The notes under the pieces: generated by a model
Told to the model about the DNA's origin: nothing
Database searches by the model: none
What the model saw: the letters and a program-made list of their open reading frames with translations, nothing else
Translations under genes and position numbers: made by a program
Source of the DNA: Quercus robur
Lineage: Eukaryota; Streptophyta; Magnoliopsida; Fagales; Fagaceae
Reading direction: 5' to 3'
Assembly: GCF_932294415.1 (NCBI RefSeq)
Contig: NC_065535.1
Coordinates: 88,924,862 to 88,988,861 of the forward strand
DNA length: 64,000 nucleotides
In this document: positions 11,167 to 22,400 of the stretch, piece after piece
How positions within the stretch are numbered: the first letter of the stretch is position 1
Layout: each line of letters starts with the position of its first letter

Positions 11167-13074
11167 ATGTTGATCTTCGACTTGCTCCCAGGAGAATTGG
11201 AGGAACTATGGAATGCGTGGGGTATGATTACGCTAGCCTTAGTGAGCTTTACTTTGCAAATTGTGCTCACTCTCTTAGGCAGCCGCAGAAGGTACATCCC
11301 TGGAATCCAAATAAGATTTACAGTTTGGTTTGCCTACTTGTTGTCTGGTTCTGTAGTGAAAATTATTATGGGTAAGCTCACTACAATTGAGGTCAGAGAC
11401 ACTGAGAAACAAAATATCACTATAGAACTAATGGCACTGTTGGCACCATTGCTCTTAGTCCAAATTGGAAACCCGGATACTATTACTGCCTACTCTATTG
11501 AAGATAATAGATTGGGGTTAAGGCAGTTACTTAGCCTCCTTTTCCAAGTGGGAATTGTAGTTTATATCCTCATTAGGTGCTGGACTAATTCACCACTCTC
11601 ATTTCTATACCTGCCAACGTTTTTGGCTGGAATAATCAAGTATGGAGAGTCAGTTTGGGCTCTCAAGTCAGCACTATGGAACTCTGGTCTAACCACTGCT
11701 GATCTTGCCCAAGAAGAGAATGCTCTTTCTTTATTCAAAAAGCTATCAGAGGACATTCCCGATCTAGAATTGATCTTAAAGGCCTATTACCGGTTTAATC
11801 GCTTGAAGCCTCACCTTGAGAACTGGCTTTACCAGCCATTTTATGAATCTCTTTCATGGATGTCCATAGATGCATATTCAGCTGAGGATGTCTTCCGAAT
11901 CACTGATTCTGAACTTGGCTTCATGTATGACGCACTCTATACAAAGGCTCCTATTATATATACTTGGATAGGTTGCATTCTCCGTATCATAAGTTTATTT
12001 AGTTTAGTTTTCACATTATTTGGATTCACAATCTTATTCAGAGAGGGCTTCATAAGTCATACAGATGCCGGGTTTACCTATTCAATGCTAATTGGAGCCA
12101 TCATTCTAGAGGTTTATCAGATCATCCTATTGCCTTTCTCAGATTGGGCGATAATTGAAATGATTAAGCACTATGACATGCCATTTGTGATGCCTTGCTT
12201 GCGAGTCCTAGCTCCACGGTCATATAAGTGGAAAAGATGGTCTAATTCACTTGCACAATTCAATTTGGTAGACTTCTGCCTCCGTGATGAGCAATTCAAG
12301 TTCGGTGGAATCCTCAAGTTTCATGGAATGGACATGAAGATTAGAAAGTGCAAAAGTAAAACTCGAGTGGACTTCCCCAAAGAATTGAAAGAACTGATGG
12401 TCCAAGAGATGAAAGAGATTGATATAGAGAGAGGGTTAAAGCCCATCACTCAAAGAGGTCAATGGGCACTTCAAAGGTATGGATGCCTCAACCATGATTT
12501 TAGATTTAGTATTAAGAGAGATTTCGACAAGAGCATTACCATTTGGCACATTGCAACAGATATCTGCTATCGTTCAGATAATGCTCAATATGATACTACA
12601 AACACCCAAATTGAAATGTGCAGATTGCTGTCTAACTACATGATGTATCTTCTGGCCATACGGCCTCACATGTTATGCAGCACCACTGCAAAAATCATCT
12701 TCGAACATACTTCCACTAAACTCTCGACATTTTTAAGAGCAAGGCCATCAACAATAAAAGATGAATATGAAGCCTGCAGGATTTTGAGGACAGAAGAACT
12801 TCACAAGGAGTCAGACGCCAAGAGAAAGAACGAAACTATGGTCACGTCAAAATGGCACGTGCTAAAGGATGCACAAAGATTAGCTAGGAATTTGTTGGAC
12901 AGGGAGAACAGATGGGTGATCATAAGTAGTGTGTGGATGGAGATGTTGTGTTATGCAGCGAGTAATTGCCCTGTTGATCACCATTCAGAACAACTTAGGC
13001 GAGGTGGGGGATTGATCACCCATGTCTGGCTTCTCTTAGCCCACAAGACAGATAAATTCAGTACAAGTGACTGA
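11167..13074 (+). CDS. DUF4220/DUF594 multi-pass membrane protein, copy 2
   Basis: A single open frame of 635 aa from the ATG at 11167 to TGA. An in-frame TAA at 11146-11148 closes the frame upstream, so this is the first usable ATG after the acceptor at 11137. It matches the protein at 5020-6921 along its whole length with no large gap. The same architecture is present: N-terminal hydrophobic segments, GNPDTITAYSIEDN near residue 106, a long hydrophilic middle with KPITQRGQWAL, and a DUF594 end with LRRGGGLITHVWLLLAHKT. Both reading frames are intact, so both copies may be functional. What the family does biochemically is unknown; membrane location is inferred from the hydrophobic segments. 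Confidence 0.9.
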   Translation: MLIFDLLPGELEELWNAWGMITLALVSFTLQIVLTLLGSRRRYIPGIQIRFTVWFAYLLSGSVVKIIMGKLTTIEVRDTEKQNITIELMALLAPLLLVQIGNPDTITAYSIEDNRLGLRQLLSLLFQVGIVVYILIRCWTNSPLSFLYLPTFLAGIIKYGESVWALKSALWNSGLTTADLAQEENALSLFKKLSEDIPDLELILKAYYRFNRLKPHLENWLYQPFYESLSWMSIDAYSAEDVFRITDSELGFMYDALYTKAPIIYTWIGCILRIISLFSLVFTLFGFTILFREGFISHTDAGFTYSMLIGAIILEVYQIILLPFSDWAIIEMIKHYDMPFVMPCLRVLAPRSYKWKRWSNSLAQFNLVDFCLRDEQFKFGGILKFHGMDMKIRKCKSKTRVDFPKELKELMVQEMKEIDIERGLKPITQRGQWALQRYGCLNHDFRFSIKRDFDKSITIWHIATDICYRSDNAQYDTTNTQIEMCRLLSNYMMYLLAIRPHMLCSTTAKIIFEHTSTKLSTFLRARPSTIKDEYEACRILRTEELHKESDAKRKNETMVTSKWHVLKDAQRLARNLLDRENRWVIISSVWMEMLCYAASNCPVDHHSEQLRRGGGLITHVWLLLAHKTDKFSTSD

Positions 13075-13152
13075 TATATACCATTGAATTCAGAGTATCA
13101 AAAAATTATTTCTTTCAAATAAAATTCAAGTTCTGTCAAGGGATATTTCTAC

Positions 13153-13158
13153 AATAAA
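13153..13158 (+). terminator. candidate polyadenylation signal, copy 2
   Basis: AATAAA about 80 bases after the stop, in sequence resembling the 3' end of copy 1. Confidence 0.4.
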
Positions 13159-13159
13159 T

Positions 13160-13802
13160 GCCTATCACTTGTTGGCTTCTATAAGAGGTTTCCTTTGATG
13201 GTGGTGTGGACTAGAGTCATGTGTAATTTATGGATGGTAATACACTGTTTTTATTTTAAGTGATTCTTCTAGTTTCTTTATTTTATTTTAGAGGAGTCTT
13301 GAAACAAAGGCTTACGAATAACATTGATGAAGTCATTGCCAACAATATTTACTACAATGGCATTGAGTTATAAGAATTAATTGATCTTTTTTCTTTCGTA
13401 CAGACTACAGACATCTTTAGGAAACCATCAAAATGCCTAGCACACTTCTACTTTCATTCTGAACTATTTGTTGGAAGTTTTCCATATGATCCGTATATAA
13501 TTATAATAAAAAAAATTAAAATTAAAAAACTATATTGATCCTAGTGAAGCTAAGTAATGGATTATTTGTCACTTATTCCCAAATTAACACCATCACAATA
13601 ATAATTACCACAATCCAATGCGATAAATACATATATATATATATATATATATATACAGATTTTGTTGAAAGTGGAAAACTTTTGAAGAATTCTTCAAAAG
13701 AAAAATCACTTTGAGGGTATCTAACCTTACAAGAAAATTTTCTACTATAGAAGATATAGTTGTTACAAATTTGTTTATATTTATAGAAACAGACTAGACA
13801 TT
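13160..13802. other. intergenic with an (AT)n tract
   Basis: Non-coding. An (AT)n microsatellite lies at about 13631-13655. Nothing else was recognised. Confidence 0.5.
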
Positions 13803-14040
13803 AGGGGTATTTGGTTTGCTATGATTTGCGCTTTATGTGATGCACATTACGATAATGTGACATTAATGTTTTTGGTTTATTTTATTTTTTCTAATATTAC
13901 TATAATTTAAAATTACAAAATATATCATATCACATTAATCTCATTTTCTTTCTAAACAATGTAATGTCATATTCTTATATTGAGATTTCATTAATATAAA
14001 ATTATAATAACGTAATATTATAGCATCACTAACCAATGTT
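13803..14040. mobile_element. possible MITE
   Basis: Very AT-rich block starting AGGGGTATTTGGTTTGCTA and ending ACTAACCAATGTTTTGTAA, which reads as a weak inverted repeat. No convincing target duplication. Confidence 0.3.
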
Positions 14041-14294
14041 TTGTAACCCCAGCACGACTCATTTGTGATAGCCGGTTAGGTCCATAAATGTAGGTTGGAA
14101 AATTGTAACAAAAAGTTAGTCTTGTATGTGCTTAAAAGTCTATTTGAAGTCCAAGATTCAAGCCCAAACCAGCTCAAAGCAAAAAGATGTAATTGGAATC
14201 TAGATTCTAGACACTTAGGCCCAATAAGCTATCCAAACTCTTAAATTTTGAGCTCTAATTGCTAGAGTATAAAACGATTAATTACAAACGACTT

Positions 14295-14510
14295 AGGGGT
14301 TGTTTGAATATTTTTTATTGATGAAAATTGAAAACAGAAAATACTATAACAAAATAATTTTTAAATGTATAAATAGTATCATAGAACTCAGTTTTAATAA
14401 AAATTTTACTAAATTTCATACTTATGGGTCCCGTGACCAGTGCACGAGACCCACTATTTAAAACACAAACGCATTGAAAAACGTTTTCAGTGCAATCCAA
14501 ACTAACATTT
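14295..14510. mobile_element. MITE of the GTTTGGATT family
   Basis: The ends are an imperfect inverted pair (GGTTGTTTGAAT and ATCCAAACTAAC). The interior shares GAAAACAGAAAATACTATA.CAAAATAATTTTTAAATG and GGGTCCCGTG-like blocks with the MITEs at 37.2, 38.8 and 49.0 kb. Confidence 0.45.
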
Positions 14511-15106
14511 AAATAGGTTTTAAAAGTTACATTTTTTCATGCCTAGGGCTTTGTGACCAAATTTTCGCTCTCCATCAATCAAAGAAGATCGGAAGAACTA
14601 GTAATCAAGTTGAAGCTGTTGCAATCAACATAGATGTGCTGCTGTGCAAATCTTCCATAGGGTTCTTGAAGTCACAAATGAATTATGTAGATTAATCCAA
14701 CGGAGTTGGAGCTGTGAGTGGTCACGGGTCACATTAATAAGTATTTATTGGAGGTAGCTTTAGACTTATAAGGTTAATTTTACTGTACAAACTTTAATTT
14801 TACTAATGGATCTGTTTCCTTAAAAGTTTGGCAATAAACCACCAAAGTATTTTTCCTATTAAAGTTTTCACTTCATAACCATATTAATTGTATTTTTTAC
14901 TTTTTGCACTTGTCTATTTAGTAATATTGGTTTGCAACGATATTTAACCAAAACTAAATGTCAATATCATAATTAATTATTTACTTGAATTGGCTTAAAT
15001 TTGCTAAACTGTTGGTAATCAGGGTCTAAATTCCATGCATACATCTGTGGCAAGATTTTCATTAAATATATTGAATACAGTTCTAGACATTTTTTTCAAA
15101 CTACAG
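14511..15106. other. intergenic, no gene seen
   Basis: Non-coding AT-rich sequence without a recognised element. Confidence 0.5.
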
Positions 15107-15151
15107 GTCTTGTTTGTTCACTTTGGGAAAGCCAAAGTGAACAAACAAGAC
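15107..15151. repeat. perfect 20-bp hairpin with 5-base loop
   Basis: The arms at 15107-15126 and 15132-15151 are exact reverse complements, separated by the loop GAAAG. The left arm begins GTCTTGTTTG and the right arm ends CAAACAAGAC. It has no flanking terminator-like T run and no gene nearby to explain it. Confidence 0.85.
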
Positions 15152-15220
15152 ATGAATCACATAGATACAAATACATAGCCTTAATCTCAACCAAATTTGT
15201 GGGAAAATGTAAAGAATGTA

Positions 15221-15966
15221 GGCTGCGTTTGGTTTGATGTAAATCAAATTCTGAGTGTAAAACGAAGGCATGGGAAAATGAATTCCCGTAAGGAAATTAA
15301 TATCCGAGCATTTGGTTTTGTAATGGAAAATAGTATGGAAAATGATTTTCAGTATTTGGTAACATTCTAAAAATGCTATTTTCCTAAAAAAAATTTACAT
15401 TTTCTCAGCCATTTTCTCAACTTCCAAACAAATTTTATATTAGAAAATTTCAAAATATATACTTAACACAACCAAAAATAAAATAAAAACATATTTAGAA
15501 CATATACATGATATATTTGTGGAAGAAGGAGCAATAAAGAGTGAGAGATTGGAGGGAAAGAAAGAGATCGGAGTGGATGGAGGACGGCGGCGAGTGGTGC
15601 GATCTGGGTAGTGGGGTGGCGCGATCTGGGCGGAGTGGGTGATGGTGGGGGCGGCACGATTTGGGCTGGCCTTGGCTTGGCTGGGCAGTCGGAGCTTGGC
15701 ATCGAACTGTGGGTGGAGTTGAGGTTCGTGCGTGGGTTGGAGCTAAAATGAGATTGATGCGTGTGTGAGAGGAATATGTGAGGAGTGAGTAATTCTGGAA
15801 AGCATTTGAAGGTAAAATGGGAACGGAAATGATTTTACGAGGTGGCAAGGATATTTTACGGTCAAACTGAATTCTATTTTCAATTTGACTTTATTTTTAG
15901 GTGATGCCAAACATGGACCCGATGTAAAATTTTTTCTAATTTCAGTTTACCACCAAAACAAACCCG
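15221..15966. mobile_element. possible non-autonomous DNA transposon
   Basis: It begins GGCTGCGTTTGGTTTG and ends CCACCAAAACAAACCCG, a partial inverted pair typical of plant hAT or MITE ends. It encloses a GC-rich patch (15560-15720) that contrasts with the AT-rich flanks. The ORFs in that patch are low complexity and not convincing genes. No target duplication was identified. Confidence 0.4.
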
Positions 15967-16320
15967 TAAAGGGAAATTCATTATTAAAAAAAAAAAAAAA
16001 AAAAGCTTCAGAAAAATTAGCGTTACCCATCCTAGAGGATGTAAAAGGAAAGCAAAATTGATCAGTTCTGATTGATTCAGAATCCAACGGTGGCTGATTG
16101 GTTGAAAAAAAATATAGTATTATCCCAACGTACAGGACCACTCTCTCGAATAATTCAGCACCCACCAACACCAACCCATCTGACCTGGCAGGGGGCACTC
16201 TCGTAAATAATACCATTACCGTAATTTTCACTTTCCCCTCCTCTCTGCAACTACAAAATTTTCACTTTTCCCGCCCAAACTCCACTCTCTCTCTCTTTCT
16301 CTCACTATACATAGTGAGGG

Positions 16321-16344
16321 AAAGAGAGAGAGAGAGAGAAAAAT
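16321..16344 (+). repeat. (GA)n tract in the ASHR3-like 5' leader
   Basis: Purine-rich GA repeat directly before the start codons, preceded by a CT-rich stretch at about 16285-16302. Such GA/CT tracts are common in plant 5' leaders. Confidence 0.6.
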
Positions 16345-16345
16345 A

Positions 16346-16408
16346 ATGTTCTCTTCGCAAAAATGCCAGACCTCGGAAACCTGTCCCTCTCGTCTTCTCT
16401 CGCTCTGA
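16346..16408 (+). promoter_or_regulatory. upstream ORF overlapping the ASHR3-like start
   Basis: An ATG at 16346 precedes the main ATG (16363) by 17 bases in another frame. It opens a 20-codon ORF ending at TGA 16406-16408, inside exon 1. If the transcript start lies upstream of 16346, ribosomes would meet this ATG first. Its context (AATAATGTT) is weaker than that of the main start (AAAAATGCC). Confidence 0.45.
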
Positions 16409-19400
16409 CTAACCTCAAGCTAGTCCCTGACCCAGACCCACCCAAAACCCTAGACCAAGAAGCCCGCCATTGGGACCAAAGGTTGCGATTCCCGATTCTT
16501 CACAAAGGGGAGGTCAGCGATGTCAATGGCAATGGCAATGGCAATGGAAATGGAAATGGAAATGGAATTAGGGTTTTGAAGCGGAGCCGGGGCTCGTTGG
16601 ACCGGCCTAAGAAGGCCAACAATGGGAAGAGCTTGGAGGACCATGTGAAAGCTTGGGCTCTGAGTAAGATGGAGTTAGGGGTTCCCGAATCGCATTGCTC
16701 GCTTCCTTTCCTCGTTGGAGCTCCCAAAATGGTACCTTCATTTTTACTCACTTTTGAGAAATTGAAAAAAATTTGATCTTTTTTGGTACAGTAATTTGGG
16801 AATTGTTTTTAGTATAATTTGTATGTGATTTAAAGTATTTTTTTATTTTATGAAATGGGATGTGCATAAATTTCGTAGCGTATTAGGGGAACTGGTTCTT
16901 TCAAATGCAGTGAAGAAGAAGCAATTTTATTGAAATGAATGTTAGTTCATAAGAATGTTTTAGGGACAATTCTGGAGCTTATCCGCTTTAAGCTTTAACT
17001 AGTTCATCAATTATAATTTACAACAAGTTTACTAGCATCAAACATAGTCCCCACTTTGTTGAGTGATGATTCATTCTCTAGGTTTCTTCTAATGTGAGGC
17101 GCATGAAGAACAACTTTCGAAGATAGAGATTTGCCAGAGGTTAATTTTAAGAGTATTTTTCTGTGTCCTGCAAGTAATGTAGTATGAGCGTCTTCTAGAT
17201 TGGTGCTCGGTCCATCTATGACTTCCCTTATAATTGAGGAATAGCTTTTTGCTAGAACAAATATGTCTGGTGGCCTTTTTGTCCATTTTCTGTTCAATTA
17301 TGTTCGTTGTATTTACTTCAGAGGCAACTACAGCTATCACCTCAGATTCTGTTAGATTAGCTTGACACTTGGGTGATTAAATTTGAAGCTTGTCCAATCT
17401 TTCCACCAGTTTTCAAGCGTAGGTGGAGCTGATTTATTTATTTATATTATATTATATTTGTATTAAATTTGAAGCATTTTCAACGTAATGAACTTGTTTG
17501 AAAGGTGTATTTTTGTAATTTTTGTTCATGGACTTGTAAATGATTTTTAGTGAGAATTGTGACTCCAACATGATGCTTTGTAATGCATTCTTGTCATTTG
17601 ATACTTCCCTATTTTGTTCCTCACTTGTTGGCATCCATTTCAGATTGAATGTCTTGTTTGTCATAATTATATCTACCCTGAGGAGGGGGTGTTATGCTCT
17701 GTTCGTGGTTGTCAAGGACTCTACCACATACAATGTGCAAAGGAAAAGCTTCAGGTCTCAAATCTGAAAAAATTCAAGTGCCCACAACATGTAAGGTCTC
17801 ATCAAACCCAATGGTAGTTTCTTTTTTCTTGATTTTTAGATGTATAAATCACTGCACTGTGTTAATTCAGTTCAATGTAACAATAATAGATACACACGCA
17901 CACACAACATGTAATGTCTCATCAAACCCAATAGTAGTTTCTTTTTTCTTGATTTTTGGATGTATAAATCACTGCACTGTGTTAATTAACTTCAATGTAA
18001 CAATAATACACACACACACACACACAAAATGTCATAATTTATGCTTGTATACAGCAAACAAGCTGGCTATTAATTTGTATTTTGAAGCTGCCGTGCGTAT
18101 TTTTGTGCTTTATTGATTTTGATACACCTTCAGTAGTTGGTCCACTTATTATTGAAATTCTTTCTAGGCTGTCAATACACACTTAATAGCTGGTCTTTTT
18201 TAAAATGTGGATCACATCAAATTCTTACTATATTGAAATGGAAAGGCACACCAAGACATCTTTTGGTTCTTACTATTCCTTGCATTTTGTTAATTTGATT
18301 AAATGTAACAAGGTTGCATGCACACTTTATCTTATATTATGCCTCTACATAATAAAAAATCTTGCTTTTATTCTATACGTTGAAGGTGCTTTGTATATTT
18401 TTGTGCTTTATAGATTTAATACAACCCTTCTTATATTTGCACTACTTATTATTGAATTTTATATAGGCTATTGAAATGTGGGTTTCCTTGGTTCTTTTTT
18501 GCTGTTGTAAGAAATCCTTCGTTTAATGTTTCTTTACTTATGAACACCCCCCCCCCCCCCCCCAAACCCCCCCTTTTTTTAAAAAAAAAAGAAAAAAAAA
18601 AAGAGAAAGAATACCTTCATTTAATGCCATGATGTGCTTCTATTATATTGTTTGGTGTCTTATCTGCCGTCAAATGTCAGCTTTATTATCATTTTATTTT
18701 GGAGGTAAGTGTGGTAATTATTTTCAAATCTAATCATCTCTTAAGTCTTAACTTTTAGGAGAGATTAAGAGCCCTCATTTATTACTTCGGAATGTCTCTT
18801 TTTTCATATCTGTTTTATAATACTGTTATTTCTGAATTTTTTTGTGTCATTTTCTGAATCACAAGTTTTTTTTTGTTTATTTATTTATTTTATAGATGGT
18901 TAAATCGACACTTTTTTGCCCCTGTTGATTGATATATGTTAATTATTTTTTTTTCTGTCAGAATAATGAATATCTAGATATTCTTATTCATTATTATACT
19001 TCTACTTGTAAAGGTGCTAATGTATTTTCCATCTTTCGATGAGCAGGCCTGCTTCATTTGCAAACAGAAGTTACATTGGCGGTGTGTGCGGTGTCCAATA
19101 GCATCGCATGATAAGTGTGCACCATGGCCAGACCAAGTAAGGCATTTTGAAAGCCAACCAGGGAGAGCTGTTTGCTGGAGGCATCCTAGTGATTGGCGAC
19201 TAGATAGGAAGGTCAAATTTTCCTTTCCTTTGTCAATTTGGTTTCATTACTATTATTACCTTTTTGAAATATCTATTATAAGGGTATTGTCATTGCCTGT
19301 TTAGTAATTTTGATAAATGCTACCCTGGGTCCCCTCATCTTCATAACTTTTTTCAGCAATATTTCTAGTTATATCAATGCAATCCACATGAGGACCATTC

Positions 19401-22400
19401 TTTTATTATATTGTATTCTACCATTTGTTTTGACTCATTGTACCATGATTGTGTCTTGGTTAACAAAAATTCATAAGTCAATTTGTATTAGTATAACATG
19501 TCTAGTTTTGAGTTTGTATAATTCATGTGCTATGAAGCACTGATGCAGCAAAATGGGTGCCACACCGGTGTCTGACGCGGGGTGCGGCAGGTGACGCTGT
19601 TGCCCGAGTATCGGTGCCGCGTCGAATTTTTTTTTTTTTTTTTTTTTTTTCATTTTCGGATGCGCCGACTCGCACCGATTCGGCTCCGATGCGCGCTGAA
19701 CCAGGCCGATTCGGATCGTATCGGCCGAATATCGGTGTGTTTCGGCCGGAAAAAGGAAATCGGCCGGTAAAAAAAAAAGAAACCTAAACCGAAAATACCC
19801 ATGGATATTTATACAAGATAGCCGTTGTCGCCGTCACAATTTCACTGGCTTTAACCCCTCTCTTTTTCGTCTGCTTCTTCCTTTTTTTTGGCCAGAGCCC
19901 CAGCCTTCTGTTCTGTTTCTTTTTTTGATAAGTTTTGTTAAATGCCTTTGTTGACAACTTAAAAGGCTTTATTTTGATTTTTGTGCCTCTCTAACCAAAC
20001 ACGTGAGCCATTAAGCCACATCTTCCATTTTTTTTTAATGGGAAGCTACACCTATTTTAATACCTGCCACATATATCCTTTATTTTGTTTTTGGACTGAC
20101 CAAATACGTGAGCCACTAAGCCACATCTTTTTTTTATTATTTATTTATTTATTTATGGGAAGCCTCATCTATTTTAATACCTTTGTCAATAATTCAAGTG
20201 CCAAAAACTTTTGTGTTCTTATTACTATCTATTTATTATTATTATTATTATTATATGAGTTTTCTATTATTATTATATAAAAAAGCATGCTTAGCAATAT
20301 ATAAAATATATAAATAAAAATATTTTTAATAATTTTTTAATCGTTGCACCCGCCGCACCCACACCCTATATTTTCAAAAATTGCCGAGTCCCGCACTTGT
20401 ACCCGCACCTGTGCTTCATAGTTCATGTGAGGAAGCAACATTAGACAAGACATAGTTTCTATATATTCTCTTGTGAAGGCCTTTTTGTGTGTTGTGTGGG
20501 CATGTGTTGAGTCCATGTGTGGTGTTTAATAGGTAGATCTTAACTATATAATGATTGCGAGAAACAGTAATTGTAACTTGATGTGGCTAGTGCTTTTCTT
20601 TTGCTATGAGAAATGGTATCTAAGGACCTTGATAAGGACATTAGGGATATAGGTGGAAGATATATTGATACCCAAATTGGATATGAGTGTGAGTTGCGTG
20701 GGTGTGAGTCAATTCCCACATCGAACGTGTGCTAGGTTAATCTGGGTTATATAAGCAATTATGGGGAACTCTAATTGTAACTTGACTAGTCCTTTTGGGA
20801 TATGGAGTAGATGTGGATAGCGTTTCCATCAGGTCACGACACACATGATTGCCAATCTTGTCATGTATGCATGGACAAAAACACACTGAAGCTTGTTGTC
20901 TTTGCAAATGGAGCAATGGGTGTTAAATTTGTTATCTTGTGCTCTAATGGCCTTTATTTTCACTAAGGGCCTTCTGTTCACCAATCTTTAAATTGCATCA
21001 TTCCAATCTGCTTATATCACCCACCAACAATTTGAGAGGGGAATGATAAAGAGTCAAATCTTAACCATGATTCATGACCATGATTGATGCCTTCAATGTA
21101 ATGGAGAAAATCATATCTTAATTATGATTCTTACCCATGACTGATGTGTTCAACTTGCATATTATTGTCAATGAATGTAAATTCACACCCTATATACAAT
21201 TGCAAGGTCAAAGCCTAAAGGCTCAATCTAATATAAATATAACATTACAGCCCTAACAAGGAAACTCTTCCCAAATTACATTTATTAATTGCTCATGAAT
21301 CAACACATACATCTTAAGTTCTTTTTTTGGTGGGGGGTTATTTAAATCCCCATTGGACCTGTGGACTACAAATCAGAGTTAGCCCTTGTAGCACCCACCA
21401 ACAGTTTGTGGGGGAATTGTAAAGAGTCAAATCTCATTTGTAACGCTGTATTCTAGAATAATGGAATAAAAAATAACCTGCCAAAGGGAGTTTAGGAACA
21501 TAGGGGTTGATAAAAAGAAATTTCTGGGGGAGTTGAAGAGGTTGGATGTGGAGGAGGTATGTGGGCTCACTAAGGACGAGAAATGCTGAAGGAATGAAGT
21601 GCCATGGTAGTTGCAAACTTGTACATTTATGAGAACCCTCTGAATCCCACTTGTAGGTTTCTAGAGGTTGCAACTTTCCCAATATTCTCCATCGCATGAC
21701 ACCCTGACTTTGTGAACATCTATTGATTATGAGGAAGAATTCTAGTGTATATGACCCCACTGGTAGGAATTTGAATGTTGTTGTCCCTTCCCTGATATTT
21801 TCCATCTTGTGACAATAATGTTATGTAAGCATGTGGTTGGCATCGGTTTGTTCTATACTTTTTAGGAAAATATAAAATGATGAAGTAAAATCTAGAAAAT
21901 ATATTTTATGAGGAACATTCTAATGTGTCATTTGTTTTTGTTTTGTTAAAACCATATGAACATTTTGGCAAGTGTGAAAAATTGTTGAAAGTAAGGCATT
22001 TTGTGTTACCTCTTCAAGTTTTTGGTTAGTTTGTTGCATTAGTAGAATCGCAGTTCAATGTGTGTGTGTGTGTGTGTCTTAGATATCTTTTACCTCATTG
22101 TTCAATAGTCTTTCACATACTGTACCCATTTTTCAGTGTCTGTATGTATTTTAGTTGCTTTCAACCTCCAGTTAAGCATTTAGAGTGCTGAACTGTGATC
22201 AATGGACTTCTCAATACGTTGTCTTGTCATTTCTTGTGGGGCTCTTTGATTTACCATCTAGAGTGCTTTAAATACTTTTGTGGTTTATCAAAGAGAAAAA
22301 GATGCTTTTGGGGTTGAGTTATACAGATTGAATTTAATTCAACTATCTCTCTGTATTTTAAATTTTCATTGAAGTTTTATTTCTTCATTCAAATTTTTCA

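Noticed and set aside
15463..15848. Pro/Ser/His-rich minus-strand ORFs of 79 and 117 codons
   Set aside because: They lie in the GC-rich interior of a probable transposon; composition explains the open frames.
16450..16751. Minus-strand ORFs across ASHR3-like exon 1
   Set aside because: Shadows of the real exon, driven by the AATGGC repeat.
20690..20790. CCCACATCG..GGTTATATAAGC stretch as a host promoter
   Set aside because: It lies inside an ASHR3 intron with no following ORF; more likely repeat debris.
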